Source: Nitrospira sp.
Lineage (GTDB): Bacteria; Nitrospirota; Nitrospiria; Nitrospirales; UBA8639
Length of the DNA: 64,000 nt
Assembly: GCA_024760505.1 (NCBI GenBank)
Contig: CP058931.1
Coordinates: forward strand, 1,126,001-1,190,000
Direction: 5' to 3'
The notes under the pieces: generated by a model
Seen by the model: only the letters and a program-made list of their open reading frames with translations
Told to the model about the DNA's origin: nothing
Database searches by the model: none
Position numbers and translations under genes: made by a program
Shown here: positions 17,232-26,524 of the stretch, one piece after another
How the letters are laid out: every line of letters starts with the position of its first letter
Position numbering within the stretch: position 1 is the first letter of the stretch

Positions 17232-18863
17232 ATGAACTCTGTCCTCTACGTCTTTCTCCCCTGTAAAAAGGTTTATCCCACTGGGATTACCTACCTGGCT
17301 GACTTCATCCACCGGCGCCGGCCGGATGTGCGTCAGCAGATTCTGGATCTCTCCTTATTTCCTCCGGATCAACGTCAAGCACAATTACGGGAAGTGACCA
17401 AGGCTTTTCAGCCGGAATTGGTGTGTTTCTCATGGCGGGATATCCAGATTTTTTCTCCGCATGAAGGCGATGCCTCGCTCGAGCATGCGTTTAATTTTTA
17501 TTACGCGAGCAATCCCCTGAAGCGAGTGGTGGCCTCCTTCCAAGGCCTGCAGAATCTGTATCGCTATTACACGGATATCCGGAATAACCTTTCGTATCCC
17601 TGGCTGATTCAGAAAGAATTTCCCTCAATCGGAATGATGATCGGCGGCGGAGCGTTCACGGCCTTTGCGGATCAGCTTATTGAAAAATTGCCGGAAGGCA
17701 TCATTGGTATTCTGGGAGAAGGGGAGGACGCGATTCTCAAAGTCCTGAACGGCGAGCCTCTTGGTGAAGAACGGTTCATTATCAAAGAGCAGGGAAGGGT
17801 CACCAAGGGCACAAAAAATACGCCGGCCCTGTTAGATGCGCTCTCCGTGGATATTCCTTATCTCACGTCAATATTCCCACAATACCGTGAATATATCGGC
17901 GAATGTATCGGCGTGCAGAGCAAACGCGGCTGCCCGTATGATTGTGCGTTTTGTCTCTATCCCTATATTGAAGGCAAACGGGTGCGCTATCGCCCGGCGG
18001 AAAATGTGGTGAAGGACATTGCTCAGTATTACCATCAATGGGGAGCCAGACGGTTTTGGTTTACCGACGCGCAGTTCATCACCGGCAAGGATGCCTACCC
18101 CCAATGTACGGAAATCCTGGAACGGATCATCTCTCAACAATTACATATTGAATGGTCGGGATACGTCCGGACCTCCCTGATTAATCCAACGTTGGCCAAG
18201 CTGATGGTGCAATCCGGAGTGGGAGATTTAGAGGTCGCGATCACCGCAGGCTCGCAAAAGGTCCTGAACAGCATGCATATGGGCTTCAAGCTTGAACATT
18301 TGTATGACGGATGCCGGTATCTAAAGGAAGCGGGATTCAACGGGCGGGTCATTCTCAATTATTCCCTGAATTCCCCGGACGAAACAGAAGAGACGCTCCT
18401 CCAAAGTATCGAGTCGTACAAAATAGTGGCCTCGATATTGGGAGAAGACCGGGTGTTTCCCTTGATGTTTTTCTTAGGAATCCAGCCCAATACGGATTTG
18501 GAGCAACGATTATTGTCGGAAGGGTATTTATCGAAGGGCTACAACCCGCTCAGTTTGACGCCCTGGAACATCAAAAAGATGCTGTACAATCCGGCGCCGC
18601 TTAACAATATCATCGCCAAGGCTTGTCTGGCGGCCTGGGGTCGGAAGCATGGGTCGCAAGATCCCCGCCCCTGGTCTGGCAGCTTGAGCCAGAGCGCCAC
18701 GCAGCAACAGGGACACACGTATGCGGACACAAGTTTATCGAAAGGATTTGAAACCAATTCCGGGCGGGATGCCCTGCTGACGCTGGAAGAAATTCTTCGT
18801 TCCCGCCGCCCATCCAATTCCCAGCCGCTTTCTCCTGCCCCCGAACCCAATCCCTCCCGTTGA
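17232..18863 (+). CDS. Radical SAM protein with N-terminal B12-binding-like domain
   Basis: The 543-residue product has an N-terminal 190-residue cobalamin-binding-like Rossmann domain (VFLPCKKVYPTGITYLADFI ... GMMIGGGAFTAFADQLIEKL ... GILGEGEDAILKVL) and a radical-SAM core with CPYDCAFC at about residue 236. VGDLEVAITAGSQKVLNSMHMG and YSLNSPDETEETLLQSIE follow. The last 90 residues are a Ser/Pro-rich extension, partly basic. The domain order is that of the BchE/B12-radical-SAM group, which does methylation and oxidative cyclisation chemistry. Four bases after ubiE; a link to quinone or tetrapyrrole modification is only inference. Confidence 0.8.
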   Translation: MNSVLYVFLPCKKVYPTGITYLADFIHRRRPDVRQQILDLSLFPPDQRQAQLREVTKAFQPELVCFSWRDIQIFSPHEGDASLEHAFNFYYASNPLKRVVASFQGLQNLYRYYTDIRNNLSYPWLIQKEFPSIGMMIGGGAFTAFADQLIEKLPEGIIGILGEGEDAILKVLNGEPLGEERFIIKEQGRVTKGTKNTPALLDALSVDIPYLTSIFPQYREYIGECIGVQSKRGCPYDCAFCLYPYIEGKRVRYRPAENVVKDIAQYYHQWGARRFWFTDAQFITGKDAYPQCTEILERIISQQLHIEWSGYVRTSLINPTLAKLMVQSGVGDLEVAITAGSQKVLNSMHMGFKLEHLYDGCRYLKEAGFNGRVILNYSLNSPDETEETLLQSIESYKIVASILGEDRVFPLMFFLGIQPNTDLEQRLLSEGYLSKGYNPLSLTPWNIKKMLYNPAPLNNIIAKACLAAWGRKHGSQDPRPWSGSLSQSATQQQGHTYADTSLSKGFETNSGRDALLTLEEILRSRRPSNSQPLSPAPEPNPSR

Positions 18864-19040
18864 TTCTTCTGTACATTTGTGGTGTGCGAAACCGATAGGC
18901 CTGCAGGAAGATTAGGCTAGATCCCCCATCTTCATGGGCGAGTATGTGTGGAAACGAGTCTGTTGCAAACGGAGGGAGGAGGTATTCCCTATCAAATGGA
19001 TACCCACGAAATAAGTGGAAAACCTCTGCGGGTCTAGGGT

Positions 19041-19676
19041 TTACCCTTTGATCGTAAACTCCATCGTACCGATGACGTTGACGGCATGCAGCGCTTGGCC
19101 TGGTGAACCATAAAAAATCTTGACCTGATACTTCCCGGGTTTCCATCCCTCTGCCGGCTTTGAAATAAGAAAGTATCCGGATCGCTGATTCATTTCCAGT
19201 TCGATCACGTCTTTTCCGACGGGCGTATTCGACGTCACTTGCCCATCCTTCATTTGAAACCACGCAGCTGCGAATTGGCCAGGGGCGTCTAAGGGTTGTG
19301 CCTCGAAGACGATGTAAAACGTCTGCGTGTCTAAGGGGAATTCCGAAACGCCTGGGTTAACGGGCTCAACATACGCATCCCCCGTAGTCATCCATCCTGG
19401 CCGTCCAAGGGAATCCCAAGGTGTGTCGTATCCCGTGGCCATAGTAATCCACGTAAAGACTCCCTGTGGGCGTTTCCAATTAACTTGGTCAAACGCCATG
19501 TCTTTGAGCATATCGTTTTTGTTGGGAGCCAGGGTCGAGCTGCCAAACGGATCGTCCGCCCAACTAATGCTGCTGAACAGGCCAATAAGAAGAAGGGCCG
19601 TTGCAGTGCGAAGGAAGCCGGAATCGCCAACAGACTTACGAAACAATTTCATAAAAAAACTTTCGACAATGTGCAT
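19041..19676 (-). CDS. Exported protein, function unknown
   Basis: The 211-residue product starts at 19676 behind a strong GGAGG six bases upstream. The N-terminus has a basic region and a hydrophobic helix (ATALLLIGLFSSISWA) with likely cleavage after SWA. The mature part looks like a beta-sandwich (FYIVFEAQPLDAPGQFAAAW, GYFLISKPAEGWKPGKYQVKIFYG), with the G-x-Y-x-V ending typical of envelope or lipid-associated sandwich domains. I do not recognise the family. It is convergent with the radical-SAM gene. Confidence 0.65.
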   Translation of the reverse strand: MHIVESFFMKLFRKSVGDSGFLRTATALLLIGLFSSISWADDPFGSSTLAPNKNDMLKDMAFDQVNWKRPQGVFTWITMATGYDTPWDSLGRPGWMTTGDAYVEPVNPGVSEFPLDTQTFYIVFEAQPLDAPGQFAAAWFQMKDGQVTSNTPVGKDVIELEMNQRSGYFLISKPAEGWKPGKYQVKIFYGSPGQALHAVNVIGTMEFTIKG

Positions 19677-19812
19677 GATCCACCTCCTGGTGGGAAGGCC
19701 TTCTCTGTCTAATCCATTCTTCTCATTTTACAATACTTGACCCACAAGTGTTGCGCAATCAGGCGACAATTACGACCGGGAAGGAAAGAATGTTGGGAAA
19801 ATGGAAGAACGA

Positions 19813-20691
19813 TTAAGGGAGAGGAGCAGGTACCCGGGAAGCTTCAACCCCTTGTCGGCGACTCTCGACAATTCTATCGGCAACCTCGGTAATGTGCTTT
19901 TCCAGAATGAGGCGGAGATGGCTGCCAGGCCGATAATCCGCGGGAGCCATGAAATGGACCCGGTCCGCGTGGAAGGTCAGTTGATAACATTTTTCAAAGG
20001 ACTGACGGGTCTGATCTTCCGGATTATAGACCGCCAAGGCGAACCCCCCATTTTTTTTCATGACGGTAAAGCAGGGGACGTCTGTCGGTCCATCGCCTAC
20101 ATAGATCATTTGTCGGAACGGCACCCGACGGCTTTCTTCGGGCATATGGTCGTTCACATCTTTTTTTAAATCCGTCAATCCTTTATTGACTCGAAACAGG
20201 AATTGGGTTTTCTGTGTGTGACTGATAGTCCGTTTGGGGAAACTGATGTGCCCATCTTCTTCGTCGAACTCACAGCCGAAAATGGCGCGGACCTGGCTGG
20301 CGACCACGCTTCCCTCCAAAATAGCCTTGAGTCCGGAACTGACCACATAATGTTCCAAGCGGATGGGCACTTCCTCATATTTGGGTTTTTTAAAAATCTC
20401 GTTGAGTTCTTCAAAAAATGAGGGGACACCCGGGAAAAAGGACAATTGATTGCCCATGTCACGGAGGTCCTGATTCGAAAGCGTCCTGATGCGGGGTTCT
20501 TCCAGCATTCGTTTCATATAGGCTAGCTCCTGATCGTAATCCCGGGCTTCGATCAGAGCGGTGCAGCTTTTCCAAAATGTGGACGGGTCAAGTTCGGCGT
20601 GCCGGAGAATCGTGTGATCCTGCATGTAATGCGGACTCAGCGTATGATCGAAGTCATAGACGATAGCGATAATGTTCTGGGGTTGATTCAT
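19813..20691 (-). CDS. HAD-superfamily hydrolase
   Basis: A 292-residue haloacid-dehalogenase-fold phosphatase or phosphotransferase of unknown substrate. The start is set at 20691, where GGAAGGG lies a few bases upstream and the HAD motif I (IVYDFDHTLSPHYM) then comes early. Motif II is VVSSGLKAILEGS, and motif IV is MIYVGDGPTDVPCFTVMKKNGG. The longer frame to 20862 adds a basic, Pro-rich N-terminus unlike the family. The cap, about residues 40-120, is helical and acidic. The pentapeptide-repeat gene ends 171 bases upstream on the same strand. Confidence 0.85.
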   Translation of the reverse strand: MNQPQNIIAIVYDFDHTLSPHYMQDHTILRHAELDPSTFWKSCTALIEARDYDQELAYMKRMLEEPRIRTLSNQDLRDMGNQLSFFPGVPSFFEELNEIFKKPKYEEVPIRLEHYVVSSGLKAILEGSVVASQVRAIFGCEFDEEDGHISFPKRTISHTQKTQFLFRVNKGLTDLKKDVNDHMPEESRRVPFRQMIYVGDGPTDVPCFTVMKKNGGFALAVYNPEDQTRQSFEKCYQLTFHADRVHFMAPADYRPGSHLRLILEKHITEVADRIVESRRQGVEASRVPAPLP

Positions 20692-20862
20692 GAGGTTTCC
20701 CTTCCCGATTCTTGGGAAAGGCAGTGTAAGTTGAGGAGCGAAAGGTGTCAACGAATGAGCCTTCGCGAGGGAGGAGGGCCCTGGAGGCCTTTTTCGTTTG
20801 TGGGTTGCGGTCGTAGAAGAAATGATGCTGTGTGAAAAGCGGATCAGAACAAGGACGAGCAT

Positions 20863-21201
20863 TTATACGCCATAGCGCATACGCGTGCCCTGCTGGTTCG
20901 AAAGGAGAATTTCCTGAGCACTGAGTTCTTTGGGAAAAAGCGTGCCGGAGATCTTGGTGCCGTGAATGCTGGCCCCTTCCAAATTGCATCGAGAAAGATC
21001 TACTCCTCGAAGATCGGCCTGCCGGAAATAACTTCCCCGGAAATCCATTCCTGCCACTTCAATGCCCCGCAGATCCACGCTCCGGAAATCGCAATTGCTC
21101 AGATCGGGTTTCTCACCGGTCTTGAACCGCGCATTGAATTCAGTAATTTTTCCCTCTCGAAGCAGGGTATACATGGGGTGGTTGGTCATTTTTGGCTTCA
21201 T
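20863..21201 (-). CDS. Pentapeptide-repeat protein
   Basis: A 112-residue product that begins MKPKMTNHPMYTLLREGKI and then has about eleven consecutive A(D/N)LXX-type units: LSNCDF RSVDL RGIEV AGMDF RGSYF RQADL RGVDL SRCNL EGASI, then HGTKI SGTLF. This predicts a short right-handed quadrilateral beta-helix. A C-terminal helix follows. Function unknown. Start 21201 or the second Met four codons later; the longer frame to 21306 is not supported by a ribosome site. Confidence 0.8.
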   Translation of the reverse strand: MKPKMTNHPMYTLLREGKITEFNARFKTGEKPDLSNCDFRSVDLRGIEVAGMDFRGSYFRQADLRGVDLSRCNLEGASIHGTKISGTLFPKELSAQEILLSNQQGTRMRYGV

Positions 21202-21610
21202 ACGGTGATCTCTGGTTCTGTTGAGGTCATCTGAGGATGATTTGTGTCGGTTATCCATTGACCGTATCGGTTGACTGTCGCCTGGAATGTAGAGCGTTAA
21301 GGCCATTTTTGCGCCTGGGCCGGTAGCGCCTTAGGGGGTCCCAGTCGAATCAAGTCAGGTCAGGAAATAGAAGGGATTTTACTCCCAAACCGACAAACAG
21401 CGGACCACCGGATATTCTCGAATTAAGTTGGGGATAATTTGAAAGGTGGTAGGAAGTTCCTGGATTCTTAAAAAAAAGAAATCCGATTGGCCGGGCTTAT
21501 CAGAAGGGTCTTTTTCAAACTTCCAGCGCCTGAAATACGCCGTCTATATTTCTTTTTGAGCGTCACGGCCTGTCCGCAGGCGGGGATTGTCGCGTGTTGG
21601 TCAGCTCACA
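21202..21610. other. Intergenic region, no gene seen
   Basis: The stretch between the stop of the CbbQ-like gene and the start of the pentapeptide gene is about 400 bases. It contains an A-run near 21470 and a GC-rich stretch near 21565-21590. I find no convincing ORF or RNA. Confidence 0.4.
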
Positions 21611-22423
21611 CTAAAAAATGGCCTTGACGAGTTCCTGAATGCTGCGTTGCATATCGGTGTCGTCTGTAATCGGGCGGGTAATGGCGGCATCGCATGCCCG
21701 GTCGGGGGCCACGCCTTGTTGCATCAAGGTCCCTGCGTAAATCAACAGTCGGGTACTGACACCTTCTTCCAGGCCATGGTTACGGAGATTTCGTACCTTT
21801 TCACCCAATTTGACTAACCGGATGGCCACGTCCCTGGAAACCTTTGCTTCATGTTCCACGATCCTGGTCTCGATATCTTTGGGAGGATAACCAAACTCAA
21901 TGGCCATGAAGCGTTGCTTGGTGCTTTGCTTTAATTCTTTTAAGACACTTTGGTATCCGGGGTTATAGGAGATCACCAGCAAAAAATCATCCACGGCCTG
22001 AATCATCTGCCCTTTTTTCTCGATAGGCAAAAACCGTCGGTCATCACTCAAGGGATGGATCAGCACGGTGGTATCTTTTCGGGCTTCAACCACTTCATCC
22101 AGATAGACGAGGGCGCCATGCTTGACTCCCAGGGTCAGCGGGCCATCCACCCATACGGTTTCTTCCCCTTTCAACAGGTAGCGTCCGATCAAATCGGAGG
22201 CGGTCAAATCTTCATGACACGCGACAGTAATCAGCGGCCGATTGAGTCGATGAGCCATATGCTGGACAAACCGGGTTTTTCCGCATCCAGTGGGGCCTTT
22301 CAACATCACGGGTATTTTGTTTTTGGCACCCACGGTGAACAGATCGATTTCCCCGTTCACTTCTTGATAGAACGGTTCCTCGGTGACCCGGAATTGTTCA
22401 ATACCGAATTCAAGACCCTTCAT
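21611..22423 (-). CDS. CbbQ/NirQ/NorQ-family MoxR-type AAA+ ATPase
   Basis: AAA+ chaperone that activates or remodels metalloenzymes (Rubisco with CbbO, nitric oxide reductase with NorD). The 270 residues contain Walker A MLKGPTGCGKTRFVQHMA, the pore/ASDL loop HEDLTASDLIGRYLLKG, Walker B ALVYLDEVVEA and sensor 1 VISYNPGY. The C-terminal CbbQ_C-like part holds the sensor 2 region (EGVSTRLLIYAGTLM). Usually a VWA-domain partner (CbbO/NorD) is adjacent; none is in the neighbourhood here, so the client is unknown. Confidence 0.9.
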   Translation of the reverse strand: MKGLEFGIEQFRVTEEPFYQEVNGEIDLFTVGAKNKIPVMLKGPTGCGKTRFVQHMAHRLNRPLITVACHEDLTASDLIGRYLLKGEETVWVDGPLTLGVKHGALVYLDEVVEARKDTTVLIHPLSDDRRFLPIEKKGQMIQAVDDFLLVISYNPGYQSVLKELKQSTKQRFMAIEFGYPPKDIETRIVEHEAKVSRDVAIRLVKLGEKVRNLRNHGLEEGVSTRLLIYAGTLMQQGVAPDRACDAAITRPITDDTDMQRSIQELVKAIF

Positions 22424-22812
22424 AACATCCCATCCAAATTAAGGAATGAAACAGCGAAACACATGGACGGCTAAGGGGGCATTATACGGGTGTCATTTCA
22501 GGGAGGACAACCTGCAAGTACGATAGATGCATTTCCATGGGAGCCTGTTGAAAAATTCAAAATTTTAACCGGTTCCCCTCCTGACCCTTTTATGACGGAG
22601 CAATCGAGAACAAGAAAGGAGGGTTCAAAGAGTCCATCCGGTCCCGCCCTGCGCCATGCCGAAGGGAAATCCGCAATATTGCTTGCGACGTCCGGTAGAC
22701 GTAACCGCTTGTTGGCAAGCGGAGCGAACAGGTGAAAACGTAAGCATGACCAAGGTACGACTACGCCGCCGGCGGACTTATTTTACCCTCCACTGGGGGA
22801 GATCCTTATCAC
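22424..22812. other. Intergenic region with degenerate repeat-like sequence
   Basis: Around 22540 the motif CTGTTGAAAAA recalls the start of the Nitrospira-type intergenic repeat, but the matching end is not found. 22640-22790 is GC-rich with ORF-like readings without family resemblance. No gene is called. Confidence 0.35.
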
Positions 22813-23769
22813 TCACGAGGGCTGGGCAATGTAGTTGGGCACTAATTGACAGGGATGATAGGCCAGTTTTGTCCTTGCTAAACTCGGTAGCCCTGAATCA
22901 TCCATGGTATTCACGAATGGATATGCCTGAAACTCGCGACAGAATTCACGGAAAAGATACTGGGCTAAACCGTAGACTGATCGATCTGCCACCTCCAGCA
23001 AGACGCAAAACACCTCGGGGGTCCGTGGGAACCCGAACGTATAGGCTTTGACAGCTCCATCCACCCACACGATTCGCCCGGTGAGACCGAGTTCACGATA
23101 CTCCTGAAGCGTCACTCGATGGGCATTGGCGGCATCCCGAAGCATCAGGCGAGCCACATCCTCGTTGGGTCCTAAACGGGAAATGGGGATATCTTCCTTT
23201 TGATGAACCCAACGGTGAAAAAGGGTGAAACACGCATCACGATCGATGATCTGGTAGGGGGCAATCCGGATGCGGTGTGCGCGAATAAATCGATTGCACG
23301 CGGCGCGTTGGGATTTGTAGGGATTTCCTTTCAGTTGGATGAGATCGGCAGTGCGATAGAGGTAATCGGAGTCCTTTGGTAGGAGGGTGTATCCCCATTG
23401 TTGAATTTCTTCTTTTAAATCAGCGGGAATGTTTTCAATTCGCGTAACGCTGGATCCACGATTCCGGGTCACCATGTATGCAGTCACTTGACTCAGCACG
23501 TCTTTGAGAGGGCTGCCGGAAGAGGATCCGATTCCAGAACAAGGCCCGACGGGGGGAAGAGGCATAAATATCCCATCGGAATATTCCGCGAAGAGGCACA
23601 GCCAGCCGTCAATGTCAGTCCAGGAAAAGGTAAACAGGTCTTTCCAGATATAATGCGGTGGAAATGACCAGGTGCTCAAGGGAGTTTTCCCCCCGATACA
23701 TGTGGAGGCAATGGCCTGGTTCAAACGAACCTGATCTTTGATGGGCAAGGGACTGAGATGAATGGACAT
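22813..23769 (-). CDS. DUF2156 / lysyltransferase-like GNAT-fold protein
   Basis: The 318-residue protein resembles the C-terminal catalytic domain of phosphatidylglycerol lysyltransferases (DUF2156, GNAT fold). Pattern: LSTWSFPPHYIWKDLFTFSW early, then NIPADLKEEIQQWGY, KGNPYKSQRAACNRFIRAH, GLTGRIVWVDGAVKAYTFGF and the final NTMDDSGLPSLARTKLAYHP. The family uses aminoacyl-tRNA, but this homologue lacks membrane helices, so the acceptor is unknown. YkgJ-type gene lies 55 bases upstream in the same direction. Confidence 0.8.
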   Translation of the reverse strand: MSIHLSPLPIKDQVRLNQAIASTCIGGKTPLSTWSFPPHYIWKDLFTFSWTDIDGWLCLFAEYSDGIFMPLPPVGPCSGIGSSSGSPLKDVLSQVTAYMVTRNRGSSVTRIENIPADLKEEIQQWGYTLLPKDSDYLYRTADLIQLKGNPYKSQRAACNRFIRAHRIRIAPYQIIDRDACFTLFHRWVHQKEDIPISRLGPNEDVARLMLRDAANAHRVTLQEYRELGLTGRIVWVDGAVKAYTFGFPRTPEVFCVLLEVADRSVYGLAQYLFREFCREFQAYPFVNTMDDSGLPSLARTKLAYHPCQLVPNYIAQPS

Positions 23770-23824
23770 AAACGATAGTTATCCGAGATGGAGGGTTTGT
23801 GAGAAAAGAGCGAGTTTGTGGCCG

Positions 23825-24448
23825 TCACCGCGTGTCGTGTGTATTGGAGGATCGAAGAGTCGCGGTCAGGCGATCAAGTGTGTGCAACACGACGACGTCC
23901 GGTTGAAACGGAGTCACTAATCGAGGATGAACGGCAAGGGAATTTAGAACGTGATCAGATTCCAGATAGTTCGCAATTCTTTGGGCCTGTTCCATGAATG
24001 CCTTTGGAAGGGTCAGCATTGTAGTTGGTGGGGCACCCCCCGTGTGAGGCCTGTCTCCGTCAGCCTGCTCAAGAAGGAACGGACACAGTGTGTCCCACCC
24101 AAGCACGACCCCATCGTGTTGGGCATTCCACATGAGCGCGAAGGGATACAATTGGCAATCCAGAGGACGAACCTCATAAATGCGACAGTGTTGTGTGATG
24201 GGATCAAATGCCTGGCAGAGAAATCCTTCCTCCTTGGGATGTCGGACGACTTCAATCTGACTACCCCGATGATCAGGAAAGGAAGAGTGAGAGATGCCGT
24301 GCGTGACGGCCTGTCGAATTTCATCTTCCGTAAAGTACGGTCTGAGGATACTGTCCTGTTCGGGGAAACGACAGCACACATCGCATCGAAAACAGACGGC
24401 GGAGGGAACGACCTGTGGACCAGGAATGACGGGGATGGCCTGAGGCAT
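23825..24448 (-). CDS. YkgJ-family cysteine-cluster protein
   Basis: A 207-residue putative Fe-S or zinc-binding protein. The cluster motif CFRCDVCCR is near the N-terminus, with later cysteines in FLCQAFDPITQHCRIYEVRPLDCQLYPF and TLCPFL. This is the CxxCxxCC ... C...C...RP..C..P pattern of the YkgJ/CxxCxxCC family. The C-terminal third is helical and not recognised. It is upstream of, and likely co-transcribed with, the DUF2156 gene. Confidence 0.85.
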   Translation of the reverse strand: MPQAIPVIPGPQVVPSAVCFRCDVCCRFPEQDSILRPYFTEDEIRQAVTHGISHSSFPDHRGSQIEVVRHPKEEGFLCQAFDPITQHCRIYEVRPLDCQLYPFALMWNAQHDGVVLGWDTLCPFLLEQADGDRPHTGGAPPTTMLTLPKAFMEQAQRIANYLESDHVLNSLAVHPRLVTPFQPDVVVLHTLDRLTATLRSSNTHDTR

Positions 24449-24629
24449 AGGCGTATAACTTTCATGGCGACTTGGCCCGCCATTTCCATCGGGTGCGTGC
24501 CTTGTCTGGTTTCAAGAGAGCGTGCTACGATCTCCCCTATTCTAGCAAAAGGACCGTCATTAAGGTCCAATCATTTCATGTTAGGCCCGTGAAGTATTTC
24601 GTGCAGGTCCAACCTCTTGTGATCGACGA

Positions 24630-26141
24630 GTGAAGGACGTCAGCGTGCCTGGTCCGTTACACCCGTCTTCCACGATTAACCCAGGATCGGTTATTTCTTC
24701 CCACGTAGAACAGTCCGGCCCCATTCTGCCATTGAGTCCGTCGACATCTGACAGCCCCTATCCTCTCTTTCGGGACAGGCTGATCAAGGACGGATTATTT
24801 GTGAAGGGGCAAGAGGATCATTGGCGAGTGGCATGCGGACCCTTTTCGCTTTCCACCGAGGAAGCCAAATTTTTTGAAGCATTAGGGCAGCATCTGTTGG
24901 TGTTCTACCAGGCGTTGAACCGGTTGTATCTTGAAAGCCTGAAAGGTCTGCAACCTGCGTGGGTTCATGAATATTTGGATATCGGAAAGCCGGAGGATCT
25001 TCTGGTCCTTGCACGGATGAATCGATTCAAAAATCACCTTCCCGGTGTCATTCGTCCCGATCTTATTCCCACCAACGCCGGCATGGCCCTGACGGAACTT
25101 GATTCCGTCCCTGGAGGGATTGGCTTAACCGGCAGTTTGAGTCGGATGTATGCACAGCAGGGCTTTCCTGTGTGGCCGCAGGACGACGGGTTGGTTCAAG
25201 GGTTTTCCCGTATGTTACGAGGGGCATTGCACGGGCAGCCTCCTCGGGTGGCCATTGTAGTCTCGGATGAAGCTGAAGCCTATCGCGCCGAAATGCAATG
25301 GGTGGTGACCCAACTCCGGCAGGAAGGTTGGGAGGCCTATTGCGGACATCCCCGTGATATTCGATTTACGGAAGAGGGTCTTTTGATTCACCATGAGGGA
25401 CAGGAACAGCCTCTTTCTGTGATTTACCGGTTCTACGAATTGTTCGATTTGAAAAATATTCCCAAAGGGGAATTGATTGCCTACAGTGCCAAAAAAGGCC
25501 GGGTTGTGGTCACCCCGCCGTATAAGCCCTGGATGGAGGAAAAACTGGCCTTAGCGTTGTTCCACCATCCGATGCTGGAGAAATTTTGGGAGCACGAATT
25601 GAAATCCGATACGTTTGACTGTCTTCGTGCCATAATTCCCGAGACCTGGATTTTGGATCCCAGACCCCTTCCGCCTTCTGCGGTGATTCCCGGCTTACGC
25701 CATGGAAATCGTGCGGTGTCGGATTGGCAGTGGTTGGGAGAAGCCACCCAAAAAGAACGTCAGTATGTCATCAAAGTGTCAGGATTTTCCGACCAGGCTT
25801 GGGGTAGCCGGGGCGTTTCGATCGGGCATGATATGTCGCAAGTCCAATGGAAAGAGGTCGTGTCCCATGCTCTGGATCAATTTGAGACGAGCCCTTCGAT
25901 TCTTCAAACATTTCACAAAGGGCGACTGGTTGTGGTTGAATATTACGACAGCCATTCCGGTGACGTTGTCAGTATGGAGGGACGGGCGCGCTTATCTCCG
26001 TATTATTTCGTGAATGAGGGACAGGCCAAGTTGGGCGGTGTCCTGGCGACGGTATGTCCCAAAGATAAAAAAATTATTCATGGAATGCGGGATGCGGTCA
26101 TGGCTCCCTGTTCCATCATGGCTAGTCACCTAAGCTCATAA
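24630..26141 (+). CDS. ATP-grasp-like protein, function unknown
   Basis: The 503-residue product carries a late ATP-grasp-like signature (YVIKVSGFSDQAWGSRGVSI, about residue 375) followed by a strand with EYYDSHSGDVVSMEGRARLS. Its middle part (RPDLIPTNAGMALTELDSVP) recalls circularly permuted ATP-grasp ligases of the glutathionylspermidine-synthase type, where an acidic residue binds metal. A carboxylate-amine ligase activity is inferred, substrates unknown. The start is GTG 24630 with a weak ribosome site. It leads a run with a glutaredoxin-like gene (69 bases on) and a lysine 2,3-aminomutase-like gene. Confidence 0.6.
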   Translation: MKDVSVPGPLHPSSTINPGSVISSHVEQSGPILPLSPSTSDSPYPLFRDRLIKDGLFVKGQEDHWRVACGPFSLSTEEAKFFEALGQHLLVFYQALNRLYLESLKGLQPAWVHEYLDIGKPEDLLVLARMNRFKNHLPGVIRPDLIPTNAGMALTELDSVPGGIGLTGSLSRMYAQQGFPVWPQDDGLVQGFSRMLRGALHGQPPRVAIVVSDEAEAYRAEMQWVVTQLRQEGWEAYCGHPRDIRFTEEGLLIHHEGQEQPLSVIYRFYELFDLKNIPKGELIAYSAKKGRVVVTPPYKPWMEEKLALALFHHPMLEKFWEHELKSDTFDCLRAIIPETWILDPRPLPPSAVIPGLRHGNRAVSDWQWLGEATQKERQYVIKVSGFSDQAWGSRGVSIGHDMSQVQWKEVVSHALDQFETSPSILQTFHKGRLVVVEYYDSHSGDVVSMEGRARLSPYYFVNEGQAKLGGVLATVCPKDKKIIHGMRDAVMAPCSIMASHLSS

Positions 26142-26209
26142 GGCCCAAAACCCCTGGTTCTTTCGGTCCTAGTGTAATTTTCCTCTCATGGGGAAGACCT
26201 CAAGTTGAC

Positions 26210-26521
26210 ATGTCTGATACTCTTAACCGCATGAAACTGTATCACACGGAATGGTGCCCGGAATGCCAAGTCGTCCGCGAGAGGTTGGCTGAGTTGGGTC
26301 TGCCCTACGAAGATGAAGTTGTGCCCGATGTTCGACCTTTCCGGAAAAATTTGTATGAAGTCTCGGGACAGAATTATGTCCCGGTGTTGGTTCATGGAGA
26401 AACGGTGTTGACGGAGACATCCGATATCCTGGCATATCTGGACGACTACGAAGACCATGGGACTCCCTCCGGGGAAGCCACCAAGCCACCCTCCAGCAAC
26501 CTTGATGAAAGGAATCATTAA
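26210..26521 (+). CDS. Glutaredoxin/GST-N-like thioredoxin-fold protein
   Basis: A 103-residue thioredoxin-fold domain with WCPECQVVRERLAELGL as the CxxC redox motif, the cis-proline segment NYVPVLVHGETVLTET and DILAYLDD as in GST N-domains. It probably starts at 26210 or the internal Met (26231, MKLYHTEWC). Redox partner unknown. The KamA gene starts three bases after its stop, so they are very likely co-translated. Confidence 0.8.
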   Translation: MSDTLNRMKLYHTEWCPECQVVRERLAELGLPYEDEVVPDVRPFRKNLYEVSGQNYVPVLVHGETVLTETSDILAYLDDYEDHGTPSGEATKPPSSNLDERNH

Positions 26522-26524
26522 GCT

